Assembly: GCF_029407905.1 (NCBI RefSeq)
Contig: NC_073630.1
Location: 37,659,001-37,723,000, forward strand
Direction: 5' to 3'
Length of the DNA stretch: 64,000 nucleotides
Source: Bubalus kerabau
Taxonomy: Eukaryota > Chordata > Mammalia > Artiodactyla > Bovidae
In this document: positions 23,909-36,178 of the stretch, one piece after another
Position numbering within the stretch: the stretch's first letter is position 1
Layout: every line of letters starts with the position of its first letter
The notes under the pieces: generated by a model
The model's database searches: none
What the model was told of the DNA's origin: nothing
Seen by the model: only the letters and a program-made list of their open reading frames with translations
Position numbers and translations under genes: made by a program

Positions 23909-24806
23909 ATGCAAAGGCCAAGAAATACTACACAAGTGAAAGAACAAACTAGAAACACCAAAGTCCAAATAAATGAAGAAGAAATAGGCAAACTACCTGA
24001 AACAGAATTCAGAATAATGACAGTAAAGATGATAAAAAAAAAAACCTTGAAAAAAAAATGTAGAAAATGCAAAAATCAATTAACAAAGGCCTAGAAGAAT
24101 TAACGAATAAGCATACAGAGACAAACAACATAATTACTGAAATTAAAAATGCTCTGGAAGGAAACAATAGCAGAATATCTAAAGCAGAAGAACGAATCAG
24201 TGAGCTGGAAGATAAAGTGGTGGAAATAGCTTCTGAAGAACAGAATAAAGTGAAAAGAATGAAAAGAACTGAGGATAGTCTCAGAGACCTCTGGGACAAT
24301 GTCAAATGTGTCAACATTCGGATTATAGGGGTCCCAGAAGAAGAAGAGAAAAATAAAGGATATGAGAAAATTTTAGAAGAGATTATAGTTGAAATTTTCC
24401 CCACCACAGAAAAGGAAATAGTCAATCAAGTCCAAGAGGCACAAAGAGTCCCATACAGGATAAACCCAAGGAGAAACATGGCAAGACATATACCAATAAA
24501 AATTACTAAAATTAAACACAAAGAAAGAATATTAAAAGCAGCAAGGGAAAAGCAACCAGTAACATACAAGGGAAACACCATACCCTTAACAAGCTGATCT
24601 TTCAGTAGAAACTCTACAGGCCAGAATGGCAGGGTATATTTAAAGTACTGAAAGGAAAAAATCTACAACCAAGAATTCTGTACCCAGCAAGGACCTCATT
24701 CAAAATTGATGGAAACATGAAAAGCTTTTCAGAGAAGCAAAAGTTAAGAGAATTCAGTACCATCCAACCAGCTTTACAACAAATGTTAGAGGGACTTATA
24801 TAGGCA
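23909..24806 (+). pseudogene. L1 ORF1 (RNA-binding chaperone) pseudogene
   Basis: ORF1p normally binds L1 RNA as a coiled-coil trimer. An ATG at 23909 opens a frame (MQRPRNTTQVKEQ) that shifts in an A-run near 24040-24058 to the long frame 24067-24597 (176 aa). That frame holds a heptad-like region (EGNNSRISKAEERISELEDK, early in the frame), the RNA-recognition fold block (NIRIIGVPEEEE) and the C-terminal basic block (ERILKAAREK). A stop at 24595-24597 and another frame change cut off the C-terminal tail, whose remains are still readable to about 24806. Confidence 0.85.
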
Positions 24807-27800
24807 AGAAATACAAGAGAAGAAAACAATCTCAAAAGTCAAACCCCAAACAGTTAAGAAAATGGCAATAGGAACATATATATCAATAATTAATTTAAAT
24901 GTAAACAATTAATGCTCTAACCTAAAGACACAGACTAGCTGAATGGATACAAAAACAAGACCCATAGACTTGCCATCTTCAAGAAACTCTCTTCAGACAT
25001 AAAGACACATAGACTGAAAGTGACAGGATGGGAAAATATATTCTATGCAAATGGAAAGCAAAAGAAAGCTGGAGTAGCAGTCCTCATATCAGACAAAATA
25101 AACCTTATAAAAAAAAAATACTATAAGAGATAAGAAAGGACACTACATTGATCATAGGATCAATCCAAGAGGAAGACATAACAATTGTAAATATCTATGC
25201 ACCCAACTTAGGAGCACCTCAATACATAAGACAAACACTAACAGACATAAAAGGAGAAACTGATAATAACACAATAATAGTACAAGTCTTTAACATCCCA
25301 CTCACACCAATGGACAGATCATCACAACAGAAAATTAAGGAAACACAAATCTTAAATGATACATTAGATGAGATGGATCTCACTGATATCTTCAGGACAT
25401 TCCATCCAAATGCAGAAGAATACACCTTTTTCTCAAGTGCACATGGAACATTCTCCAGGATAGACCACATCTTGGGTCACAAATCAAACACCAGTAAATT
25501 TAAGAAAATTGAAATCATATCAAGCATCTTCTTCAACCACAACACTATGAGACTAGATATCAATTACAAGAAAAAAACTGTAAAAAACATAAACCCACAG
25601 AGAGTTAAACAATACATTTCTAACTAACCAAGTTACTGAAGAAATCCAAAGGGAAATCAAAAAATTTTTAGAAACAAATGACAATGAGAACACGACTTTG
25701 CAAAATCTATGGGGTGCAATAAAAGCAATTCTAAGAGTGAAGTTTATATCAATATAATCTTACCTCAGAAAACAAGAAAAATATTGAAGAGACAACCTAA
25801 CTTTACACTTAAAACAACTGGGAAAAGAAGAACAAAAAAACTCCAAAGTTAGCAGAATGAAAGAAATCATAAAAATCCAAGCAGAGATAAATGAAAAAGA
25901 AATGAAAGAAACAATAGTAAAGATTAATAAAACTAAAAGCTCGTTCTTTGAGAAGATAAACTTGACAAAATTTTAGCCAGATTCATCAAGAAAAAATGAG
26001 AGAAGAATCAAATCACCAAAGTTAGAAATGAAAAAGGAGCAGTTACAACAGACAATGCAGAAATACAAAGGATTATAAGAGACAGTTATGAACAACTATA
26101 TGGCAATAGGGATAACCTAGAAGAAATTGACAGATTCTTAGAAAATTTCAATCTTCCAAGACTGAACCAGGAAGACATAGAAATTATGAACAACCCAAAT
26201 ATAAGCACTGAACTTGAAGCTGTGATCAAAAATCTTCCCATAAACAAAAGCCCAGGACTAGGTGGCTTCAAAAAGAATTCTATCAAATATTTAGAGAAGA
26301 GCAAATGCCTATCCTTCTGAAACTCTTTCAAAAAATTACAGAGGAAGGAACACTTTCAAATGCATTCTAAGAGGCCACCATCACCCTGATACCAAAACCA
26401 GACAAAGACAATACGCACACACACACAAAACTATAGGCCAATATCACTGATGAACATAGATGCACAAAACCTCAACAAAATTTAGCAAACAGAATTCAGC
26501 AATACATCAAAAAGCTCATACACCATAATCAAGTTGGGTTTATTCCAGGGATGCAAGGATTCTTCAATATTCAGAAGTCAATCAATGTGATACACCATAT
26601 TAACAAATTGAAAGATAAAAACTATATTATCCTATTACTAGATGCAGAAAAAGCCTTTGACAAAATTCAGCACCCATTTACGATTAAAACTCTTCAAAAA
26701 ATGGGCATAGAAGGAACCTACCTCAACACAGTAAAGGCCATATATAATAAGCCTACAGAAAACATTATTCTTAATGGGGAAAACCTGAAAGCATCCCCCT
26801 TAAGGTCAGGAACAAGACAAGGGTGTCCACTTTCACCACTATTATTCAACATAGTTCTGGAAGTCCTAGCCACAGCAATCAGAGAAGAAAGTGGAATAAA
26901 AGGAATCCAGACCAGAAAAGAAGAAGTAAAACTCTCACTGTTTGCATATGACATGATACTGTACATAGAAAACCCTAAAGATACTATCAGAGCTAATCAG
27001 TGAATTTAGCAAAGCCCCAGGATACAAAACCAATACACAGAAATCACTTGCATTTCTATTTATTAATAATGAAAAATCAGAAGGAGAAATTAAGGAATCA
27101 ATCCTATTCACCATTGCAACAAAAAGAAAAAAATATCTAGGAATAAACTTACCTAAGGAGACAAAAGAACTGTACACAGAAAATGAAATAAATCAAAGAT
27201 GACAAAACAGATGGAGAGATATTCCATGTTCCTGGGTAGGAAGAATCAATATTATGAAAATGACTGTACTATCAAATGTGATCTACAGATTCAATGCAAT
27301 CTCTATCAAATTACCAATGGCATTTTTCACAGAATTAGAACAAAAAATTTCACAATTCATATGGAAACACAAAAGACCCCGAATAGACAAAGCAGTCTTG
27401 AGAAAGAAGAATGGAGCTGCAGGAATCAACCTTCCTAACTTCAGATTATACTACAAAGCTACAGTCATTAAGACAGTGTGGTACTGGCACAAAAACAGAA
27501 GTGTAGACCAATGGAACAAGATAGAAAGCCCAGAAATAAACCCATGCACCTAAGGGTACCTTATTTTTCACAAAGGAGGCAAGAATATACAATGGGCAAA
27601 GATAGCCTCTTCAATAAATGGTGCTGGAAAAAGTGGACAGTTACATGTAAAAGAATGAAATTAGAACATTCCTAACACCATACGTAAAGATAAACTCAAA
27701 ATGGATTAAAGACCTAAATGTGTAAGCCTAGAAACTACCAAACTCTTAGAGGAAAACATAGGTAGAACACTCAATGACATAAATCAAAGCAAGATCCTCT

Positions 27801-28100
27801 ATGACCCACCTCCTGGGGTAATGGAAATAAATCAAAAGTAAGCAAATGGGACCTGATTAAACATAAAATCTTTTGCAAAGCAAAGGGAACTATAAACAAG
27901 GTGAAAAGACAACCCTCAGAATGGGAGAAAATGATAGCAAATGAAACAACTGACACAGGGTTAATATCCAAAATATACAAGCAGCTCATGCAACTCAATA
28001 CTAGAAAAACAAACAACCCAATCAAAAAGTGACAAAAAGACATAAACAGATATTTCTCCAAAGAAGACATACAGATGACAAACAAACACATGAAAAGATG

Positions 28101-28380
28101 CTCTGCTGCTGCTGCTGCTAAGTCACTTCAGTCGTGTCCAACTCTGTGCGATCCCATAGAAGGCAGCCCACCAGGCTCCCCCGTCCCTGGGATTCTCCAG
28201 GTAAGAACACTGGAGTGGGTTGCCATTTCCTTCTCCAATGCATGAAAGTGAAAAGTGAAAGTGAAGTCGCTTAGTCATGTCCAACCCTCAGTGACCCCAT
28301 GGACAGCGGCCTTCCAGGCTCCTCCATTCATGGGATTTTCCAGGCAAGAGTACTGGAGTGGGGTGCCATTGCCTTCCCTG
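28101..28380 (-). mobile_element. BOV-A2 SINE dimer with 9-bp duplication
   Basis: A minus-strand dimer starting with (gct)n and containing the 'aaagtgaaaagtgaaagtg' linker. Duplications gaaaagatg lie at 28092-28100 and 28381-28389 inside L1 ORF2. Confidence 0.95.
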
Positions 28381-28467
28381 GAAAAGATGTTCAACATTGC
28401 TCAAAGGAGAAACTCAAACCAAAACTACAATGAGATATCACCTCACACCAGTCAAAATGGCCATTCA

Positions 28468-28610
28468 GGATGGGGAACACATGTATACCTGTGGCGGATT
28501 CATTTTGGTGTTTGGCAAAACTAATACAATTATGTAAAGTTTAAAAATAAAATTAAAAAAATAAAATTATATAAAATTAAAAAAAAAAAAGAAATACTAA
28601 TTTGAAAAAA
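28468..28610 (+). mobile_element. L1 3'-terminal scrap with A-rich tail, nested in L1
   Basis: Ectopic L1 3' end ('aacacatgtatacctgtggc', 'acaattatgtaaagttt') followed by A-rich tracts. It sits between 'ggccatt' and 'tctacaaacaataaatg', which are adjacent in intact L1 ORF2. The transferred body is under 100 bp before the tail. The duplication is obscured. Confidence 0.75.
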
Positions 28611-29459
28611 AAAAATCTACAAACAATAAATGCTGGAGAGAATGTGGAGAAAAGGGCATGCTCTTGCACCGTTGGTGGGAATGTAAATTGATACAGCCAC
28701 TATGGAAGACAGTATAAAGATTCCTTAAAAAAAAAAAAAAAAACAAAAAAAAAAAAACTAGAAATAAAACCACCATATGACCCAAAATTCCCACTTCTAG
28801 GCCTATACCCCAAGGAAACCAAAATTGAAAAAGACACATGTATCCCATTGTTCATTCCAGCACTATTTACAATATCTAGAACATGGAAGCAACCTTGATG
28901 TCCATTGACAGATGAATGGATAAAGAAGCTGTGGTCCATTTACACAATGTAATATTACTCAACCATAAAAAGGAACACATTTGAGTCAGTTCTAATGAGG
29001 TGGATGAACATAAAGCCTATTATACAGAATGATGTAAGTCAGAAAGAGAAAGATAAATATTGTATTCTAATGCATATATATGGAATCCAGAAAAATGATA
29101 CTGAAGAATTTATTTACAGGGCAGGAATGGAGAAAGAGACATAGAGAATAGACTTATGGGCATAGGGAGAAGAGAGGAGAGGGTGAGATATATGAAAAGA
29201 GTAACATGGAAACTTACATTACCATATGTAAAATAGATAGACAATGGGAATTTTCTGTATGGCTCAGGAAACTCAAACACAGCCTCTGTATCAACCTAGA
29301 GGGGTGAGATGCAGAGGGAGATGGGAGGGAGTTTCGAAAGGGAGGGAAATATGTATACCTATGGCTGATTCATGTTGAGGTTTGACAGAAAACAACAAAA
29401 TTCTGTAAAGCAATTATCCTTCAATTAAAAAATATTTTTTTAGAAAAGAAATTCTTAGG

Positions 29460-31148
29460 AAAACATGCTGAATTAGAGAAATGCTCCTTTTATTTTCTTT
29501 ATCTTCTCTAGTTGAACATAAACAACTGACCACCCAATTCTTAACATATGAAGGAGGGGTGTCTTCCACTTGTATTAATTTGCTGCTCTATTGTCATTTA
29601 GAGACAATGGTTTTCATGGACTCGAGGTTTTCCATCCCTAAGAGGAGGGACTGTGCTAATTAAGCACATTTAAAATGGAAAAACATAATTCTATTTTGCC
29701 TCTGGCTTTACTCAGCCTATATTTACTGATGCTTGTTACATTTTATTAAGCATGAATTATACTTCTGAATAAATTAAACCTTCTTTCCTCTCCATCATAC
29801 CTGTACTCACCCAATTTACTAGGTATTAAAGTTGCATAAATTTGCAAACCAGCCAGTTGGCTTCCTGGGCATACAAGCAAATTATGGAACAGCTTCCTGC
29901 AATGCTAAACCCCAGAAGAATTTAAAAGAGTCTGTGAATTCAGTGCTAAGGTTTATTTTCCAGCCAGGAGCCAAATATCTAAATCATGTTCAGCACCATG
30001 TACCTGTCTTCTGAATGCTATTTACAGTTGTGTATATTTATTGGTTTTCCTTGGTGTAAAGCAATATGCTTTCCTTTCTCTTTATCTCTCTCCTTTCTTC
30101 CACTCTTAAACACACAAATTGCTAGCAAAAGTCAATATGGTACATCATCAAAAAATGCCAAGTTATAAAAATTATTAACTGTCCAAACTATATCCTTATA
30201 TCATTGTACCTAAACTGTACCTTCTGGTCTCTGTGGCTGCTTACTAATTCCTTTTCGTTACTGAAATTTTCTAAGGAATGTATAACAATTTAATATCATT
30301 TTCAGTGCATAAGCTTTAAAAAGTTGACATATATCTAGGTACACATAATACTCTCAATTTTGCCTTTTGATTTAAGACTTACTTAAAACAAATATATTTA
30401 TTATATATATTTTCATTATATATATATATATATTTATATATATATTTATATATGCCTCTGCTTCCTGCCTGTAAAGTAGAAGTTGTGAACTGAGTAAATG
30501 AGATGATATATGTGGAGTGGGCACAAAACTTGGCACACAGTAAAGTTTGTACCTTACCCCAAAGTTACACAACCATCCACCAGTAAGAACCATGTGTCAA
30601 ACCTAATGATACTAGTAATGAAACTGATTTAACAAATCAAAGCTATCATTCTCGCACCATTTCTCTTATCTCCTGAGACTGGCTATGCATTAAGGATTAA
30701 AAAATTTATTTATACTCTGCAGTCTGCACTGTTCTTAAAGACACCAATTTTCCAATGCAGTAGCAGGTATTTCTCTGGGAACAGAATATTAGGGACTTTA
30801 TTTGTGTTTCCTATCAGTGATGTCAACTATGGCCCAAGTTTGAGCAATGTCACATTTTTACTGGCAAATACACAAGCTCAGTCAATACTTTTGATTTCTT
30901 CATTGCTTATATGATTATAACCTGTATATAAATTTAGACTCTCTCCAAAAAATATTTATGACAATATTGTATCTGTGAGATATTCAAGTGCTTTCTGTTC
31001 CGTATTGTGTGGTGACTTCTCAGAGTCCATTAAACTACACAAAAATTGTGAAATTAAGCTGTAAAAATACTGAAGATAGTGATATATCCAATTCAATCAT
31101 AGTTAACTATTTTAAAATTTTAGATGCAGACTCTTAAAGAAGTTTAGG
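29460..31148. other. Non-genic AT-rich DNA with an (AT)n tract
   Basis: No gene or dispersed repeat recognised. An AT-only tract lies at 30397-30453 with blocks of tandem TA. Short open frames at 29481, 29832 and 29986 have no supporting features. Confidence 0.6.
30397..30453. repeat. AT-rich microsatellite
   Basis: Alternating TA runs broken by TTTA, for example 'tatatatatatatatattta'. No coding content. Confidence 0.85.
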
Positions 31149-31273
31149 AAAAATGGCACCCCACTCAAGTGTTCTTGCCTGGAGAATCCCAGGGACGGGG
31201 GAGCCTGTGCCGTCTATGGGGTTGCACAGAGTCGGACACGACTGAAGCGACTTAGCAGCAGCAGCAGCAGCAT
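31149..31273 (+). mobile_element. BOV-A2-type SINE monomer
   Basis: It starts at 'atggcaccccactcaagtg' and ends in (agc)n. A short internal deletion removes part of 'gagcctggtgggctgccg'. The sequence is otherwise close to consensus-like copies in this window. Confidence 0.9.
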
Positions 31274-32085
31274 CCAAACAAGAAGTTCATAGCTGCACTA
31301 TTCACAATAGCCAAGACATGGAAACAACCTAAATGTTCATTGACAGATGAATGGATAAAGAAGACATGGCACATACACACAATGGAATACTGTGTGTGCT
31401 AAGCCTCTTCAATCTTGTACAGTCTTTGTGATCCTATGGACTGTAGCCCACCAGGCTCCACTGTCCATGGGATTTTCCATGCAAGAATACTGGAGTGGGT
31501 TTCCATGCCCTCCTCTAGGGGATCTTCCTGACCCAGGAATTGAACCCTGTATCTCAAATGCCTCCTGCACTGTCAGGCAATTTGTTTACCACTAGTGCCA
31601 GCTGGGAAACTCACAATAAAATAATACTCGGCCATAAAAAAGAATGATATAGTTCCATTTGCAGTAATAGAAATGGACCTACAAATTACCATACTAAGTG
31701 AATTAAGTCAGAAAGATAAATACCATATAATATCTCTTATATGTAAAATCTAAAGTAGGACACAAATGAACTTATATATGAGGCAGAAACAGACTCACAG
31801 ACATAGAGAACAGGTGTGTGGTTGCCAAGGTGGAGATGTGCTGGGGGAGGGATGGATTAGGAGTTTGGGATTAGCAGATGCAAACTACTATACACAAAGT
31901 GGATAAACAACAAGGTCCTACTGTATAACACATGGAACTATATTCAATATCCTGGGATCAACTATAATGGAAAAGAACATAAAAATAGGAACATATACAT
32001 ATGTATAGCAATCACTTTGCTGTACAGCAGACATTAACACATTATAAATCAATTATATTTCAATAAAAATAAAATCAGAAAAACA
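31274..32085 (+). mobile_element. L1 3' end, interrupted by a SINE
   Basis: It begins 'agctgcactattcacaatag' and runs through 'attgacagatgaatggata' and 'gacctacaaattaccatac' to an A-rich end after 'caattatatttcaataaaa'. The Bov-tA at 31391-31611 splits it. It belongs to a different L1 subfamily from the 23.2-29.4 kb copy, judging by the 3' UTR. Confidence 0.82.
31391..31611 (-). mobile_element. Bov-tA SINE, minus strand
   Basis: Reverse-complement body ('ggactgtagcccaccaggct') and tRNA-like head ending 'agtgccagctgggaaactc'. The flanks acaatggaatact and acaataaaataatact suggest a decayed duplication. Confidence 0.88.
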
Positions 32086-32386
32086 TATCCTGTTACATAG
32101 GCACATATTATTCTTTTTTCTTTTACCAATTCTGTGTTGAAAGTTCCTAATAGCTTCTTTATATTGACATAAAAATAATCAGTGAAAAAGACTGACTTTG
32201 AAATAAAGTATATTTTAGAGTTATGGCTTAATTAAGATGTTTTCCTTGAACTCTTCATTGGTAGGAGTGGGCTATGGCAGATTTCTGACAACAATAGCAG
32301 TCTCAAAATATTCACATTATGACCCTGAAGTCCTGCATATGTCTCTATATTCTCTATTGTTTGCTTTTGCATAAAAGCATAGGAGA

Positions 32387-32740
32387 ACTGTGGTGCTAGA
32401 GAAGACTCTTGAGAGTTGGTTAGGCAGCAAGGAGATCAAATCAGTCCATCTTAAAGGAAATCAGCCCTGAATGCTCATTGGAAGGACTGATGCCGAAGCT
32501 CCAATACTTTGACCACCTGATGTGAAGAGCTGACTCATTGGAAAAGACACATGCTGGGAAAGATTGAAGGCAGGAGGAGAGGAAAACAAAGGATGATATG
32601 GTTGGATGGCATCACTAACTCAATAGACAGGAGTGTTAGCAAACTCTGGGAGATAATGAAGGACGGGAAAGCCTGGTGTGCTACAATCCATATGGTCACA
32701 AAGAGTCAGATACAATTTAGCTACTGAACGCAACAACATA
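32387..32740 (+). mobile_element. BovB LINE 3' fragment
   Basis: It runs from 'actgtggtgctagagaagac' to the tail 'gctactgaacgcaacaac'. A small deletion removes part of the 'gatgctgaagctgaagct' block. No intact frame. Confidence 0.9.
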
Positions 32741-33198
32741 GAAGAATTATAAGAACCATTATGATGGCTTTTTTCTCTACTAGGATTTCAGCCAATAAAG
32801 ACAGTAGATTCTTCCCTATTTAGTAAGGGCTAAGTCACAACAAAGGGAAGAGCATTTTTTACATTTGGATCCTAGAATAATGGTTATTATCTTAGAGGAA
32901 CATTTGACAATTATTGGATACAGCATATAAATGAAAGTAAAAGATTGTAGGATAAGGACCGGACTTACAGGTATATTTTTAAAACATTTTGAAAAATATT
33001 TATTCTATTTGTTAAAAGTCCTTGTGACTATAAAGTGAGAAATTGGGTACTTATTCCTTAGAGAATTGTCTTTGAACATCTATTTTACTTCCTTCAGTTT
33101 TCTTAGCTAGTACACCACAATTGTTTCTACAGTATCCCTTCTGCTTAAAGCATCTACAAGGATCTTTATCAGGTGTCTCCAGAATAGTCTTCAAGTGT

Positions 33199-33400
33199 GA
33201 AAAAGTGAAAGTGAAAGTCACTCAGTAGTGTCCAACTCTTTGTGACCCCATGGACTATATAGTCCATGGAGTTCTTTAGGTCAGAATATTGGAGTGAGTA
33301 GCCTATCCCTTCTCCAGGGGATCTTCCCAACCCAGGAATTGAACCAGGGTCTCCTGCATTGCAGGCAGATTTTTTACCAATTGAGATATCAGGGAAGCTC
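33199..33400 (-). mobile_element. Bov-tA SINE, minus strand
   Basis: It contains 'gaaagtcactcagtagtgtc', then 'cttctccaggggatcttccc' and a head ending 'gagatatcagggaagctc'. Near full length. The 106-codon minus-strand frame at 33169-33489 is a translation of this SINE. Confidence 0.92.
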
Positions 33401-35632
33401 AACTGTGAGACCATCAGTTTACTCTGGGTCTTAACATTTTGTTCTAGGGCATTTTCAAAATGTACACTAATGAGTTGGTGATTCAGCAATGGGACTACTT
33501 TCCATTCTATTTCTTGCTTTCATTTCAAAGCTTCTATTTATAGCTAAGGTCATTCATAAAAGTCAGGAAACACTGAACTTCCTTTAGGATTTCTTGCTGT
33601 GTAATATACAATGTTTAACCTATTGCTGAAAAGTCCATGTGTTCATGATTTTTCCCTCCTCTCAGGCCAGAAAAATCCATTTTGGCAGGGAAGGCTTTAT
33701 AAACAATCTCCCAAACAGCTTGTCAAAGAGCATGGCTTTTCTAAACATTTCTGGTTTTTCATGAAATTAGCTCTTTCTTAGGGTCTTCCTACATTGCTTT
33801 ATCCTTCCATAATTTGCCTTTCATACCATAAGAAATAATATAGACAGGTGGCCTCTAGATTGCCTGCTATTATTCTCAAGTCCTCTGAATTGTCCTTCTT
33901 GCCTAAGTTTGAAAATTTTTAGACAATGTCTTTTGGTTCATAATGAGACTAGAGTTTAAAGTGTGTCTTCTTCAAAAATTTTAATGTGAATAAGCAAGTG
34001 AACTTTAGGCTTTCTAACTGAAAGAGAAATTAAGTTTATCATTTCTTTCTATTAAGAAAGAAAGAAGGCAGAGGGTAATGGAAAAGTACAGAATAGGAAA
34101 ATAGGTTAAAGCCATTAGACTCAAGTTGTGACTTGGAGTATGCTAAAGTAGTATTGTTTCAGATGTTTTGCATCTTCTTGGGACTTGGTAAACAATCTTA
34201 AGGAAGTGATTCTGGAATCTAAAATTTTGAAATCTTCTAATAAAATATACAGTTTTTAAAATATATATGTATATCTCCTTTATTACTCAAATTGTTTTCT
34301 AAATGAGTATGTTTCCTATCAAAAGTACCCCCCCAAATAGCCACTGTAATTCTAAATGATATTTAGAATTTTTAAAATAGGTTAGATCAGCCCAGATAAA
34401 TTGTTTGGCTCAAGTCAAGGGTTTTGAGTCTAGAGTGGTGAGAAGAAGGCTATAACTAGATCTTACTGGAATCTCCAGGTTTGCTAACAGCTGTGTCCAC
34501 AAAATGTGCACTGGAATCGTATGTTGATTAGATAAGTCTAAATGTACAGAACCCACAGGACTCCACTATGACAATCTTCATAGAACCTCAGAAGAGAGAG
34601 GACACAATGCTATTTATATAGTTTTATGATTTGGACACAAGTTATTTTAGGCAGGTGTTCGTTTCCACTTTTGTATTTTTTGAACTATTGAGGAAGTAAA
34701 TACTTCACTTATTTCCTACACCTATCTTAAGTTATGCCTTTAGGGTCATATAAAAAACATTTGTAATATTTTTACTTAGTCTCATGCCAATTTGCATATT
34801 GGCCTAATGTACGAGTTATATTTTATTAAATCAGTACCTATGAATAAACAGATGTAGTATACTTGCATACATATAGTCTTTAATAACTAATTCACAGGAA
34901 AGTGCATAAAATTGGAAAAGTTCTTTAAATTCTCAAATATAGTAGCTTAGTTAAATTCTAATAATCTAGAATATTTTTAAAGTTGAAGTTATAAAGATCA
35001 AGAATATAGCCTATTAAGTTCTGAAACATTAAATTCAGGAGATCTAACTTTGATGGTGTTGATTATAAAGTCGAGGAAATGACTAGATAACATTATTTGT
35101 TTATATTAGGTCAATTGCTCCAAGTCAAATAGTGATGCACAGAAATATATAGAGTAATGCACAGAAGTAATATTATCCTCTAGAAAAATAACTGTAGTAC
35201 TTTTATACATTCAAATCTTCAGTCCAATATCAACAGCTATACTATTCACCCTTGTGCAGTATTTTGAACAAGGGAAGTAAATAAAACATTTTTCATATCA
35301 GAATACTTTTCATATATTTTATTGCTAATTATTTTGATTTTCTAATCTATACATGAAACTGATGAACCAGTGAAAAGTAGGTACAAGCTTCTAATGCAGC
35401 CATTTTTTTCTAATAGTTAGTAATAATGAGGCATTTCTTTTGATGGCAAATACTGTAATAATACTTTTAACATCCATTAAATCCATTAACGTGCTATTGT
35501 ATTTGGCATAATGAATGATGTTTATTTGCATGACATCTTTGTTTTTCTTGCAATCATAATCTTAAGAGTGGGTAACCAGAGAGCCAGGAGCTCAAATTCA
35601 AAGTATATCAAAACTGTATATTTATCCATATT
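33401..35632. other. AT-rich non-genic DNA, nothing assigned
   Basis: About 2.2 kb without a recognised repeat, RNA or credible coding frame. Confidence 0.6.
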
Positions 35633-35644
35633 TATCTACACCAA

Positions 35645-36166
35645 AGACATGACAAACGTAGGCAGTGTGTTAAAAAGCAGAGAAATCACTTTGCTGACAA
35701 AGATCTGTAGAGTCAAAGCTATGGTTTTTCCAGTAGTCATGTGTAAATGAGAGGGTTGGACCATAAAGAAGACTGAGCACCAAAGAATTGATGCTTTTGA
35801 ATTGTGGTGCTGGAGAAGATTCTTGAGAGTCCTTTGGACAGCAAGGAGATCAAACCAGTCAATCTTAAAGGAAATCAACCCTTAATATTCATTGGAAGGA
35901 ATGATCAGTTGAAGCCGAAGCTCCAGCACTTTGGCTACCTGATGCAAAGAACCAATTCACTGGAAAAGATTCTGATCCTGGGAAAGAGTGAAGGCAAGAG
36001 GAGAAGGGGACAATAGAAGATGAGATGGTTGGATGGCATCATTGACTCAATGAACATAAGTTTGAGCAAACTCCAGGAGATCGTGAAGTACCTGGAAGCC
36101 TGGCATTCTACAGTCCATGGGAATCACAAAGAGTTGGATACGACTTAGTGACTAAACAATAACAAC
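35645..36166 (+). mobile_element. 5'-truncated BovB with 12-bp duplication
   Basis: It starts at 'agacatgacaaacgtaggc' and ends with an (aac)n-like tail. Exact duplications tatctacaccaa lie at 35633-35644 and 36167-36178. The ORF2 C-terminal frame is broken by TGA/TAA codons. Confidence 0.92.
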
Positions 36167-36178
36167 TATCTACACCAA

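Larger units (their letters stand above)
24862..29090 (+). pseudogene. L1 ORF2 (endonuclease / reverse transcriptase) pseudogene
   Basis: ORF2p nicks the target and reverse-transcribes L1 RNA. The ATG at 24862 is followed by a stop within about 17 codons. The endonuclease part is clearest at 25148-25627 (DITIVNIYAPN, then FSRIDHILGH); the Asp expected before Phe-Asn is Val (25286-25288). The RT part is clearest at 26551-27003 (LLLDAEKAFDK, then RQGCPLSPLLFN). The catalytic F-A-D-D box reads F-A-Y-D at 26941-26952, so one metal-binding Asp is lost. A BOV-A2 dimer (28101-28380) and an L1 3' scrap (28468-28610) disrupt the C-terminus. Confidence 0.88.
23239..29443 (+). mobile_element. Near full-length ruminant L1 with imperfect 16-bp duplication
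   Basis: A 6.2 kb L1 with 5' UTR (23239-23908), ORF1 and ORF2 remnants, and a 3' end reading 'tctgtaaagcaattatcc' before an A/T-rich tail. Flanks aaaagaaagtcttagg (23223-23238) and aaaagaaattcttagg (29444-29459) match at 15 of 16 positions, marking the insertion. It landed at the 3' end of the older L1 in the same orientation. Later it received a BOV-A2 dimer and a second L1 3' scrap. Point stops and frameshifts make it incapable of autonomous movement. Confidence 0.9.

Noticed and set aside
24009..24425. 138-codon minus-strand frame rich in Ser, Phe and Leu
   Set aside because: Antisense of the L1 ORF1 coiled-coil; its hydrophobicity is a by-product of Glu/Lys codons on the other strand.
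28101..28380. CRISPR-like or phage-like repeat array
   Set aside because: Repeated motifs belong to SINE dimers; there is no regular repeat-spacer structure anywhere in this eukaryotic window.
33169..33489. 106-codon minus-strand frame resembling SINE-derived peptides (ACNAGDPGSIPGLGRSPGEG)
   Set aside because: Direct translation of a Bov-tA SINE, a common artefact in ruminant gene prediction.
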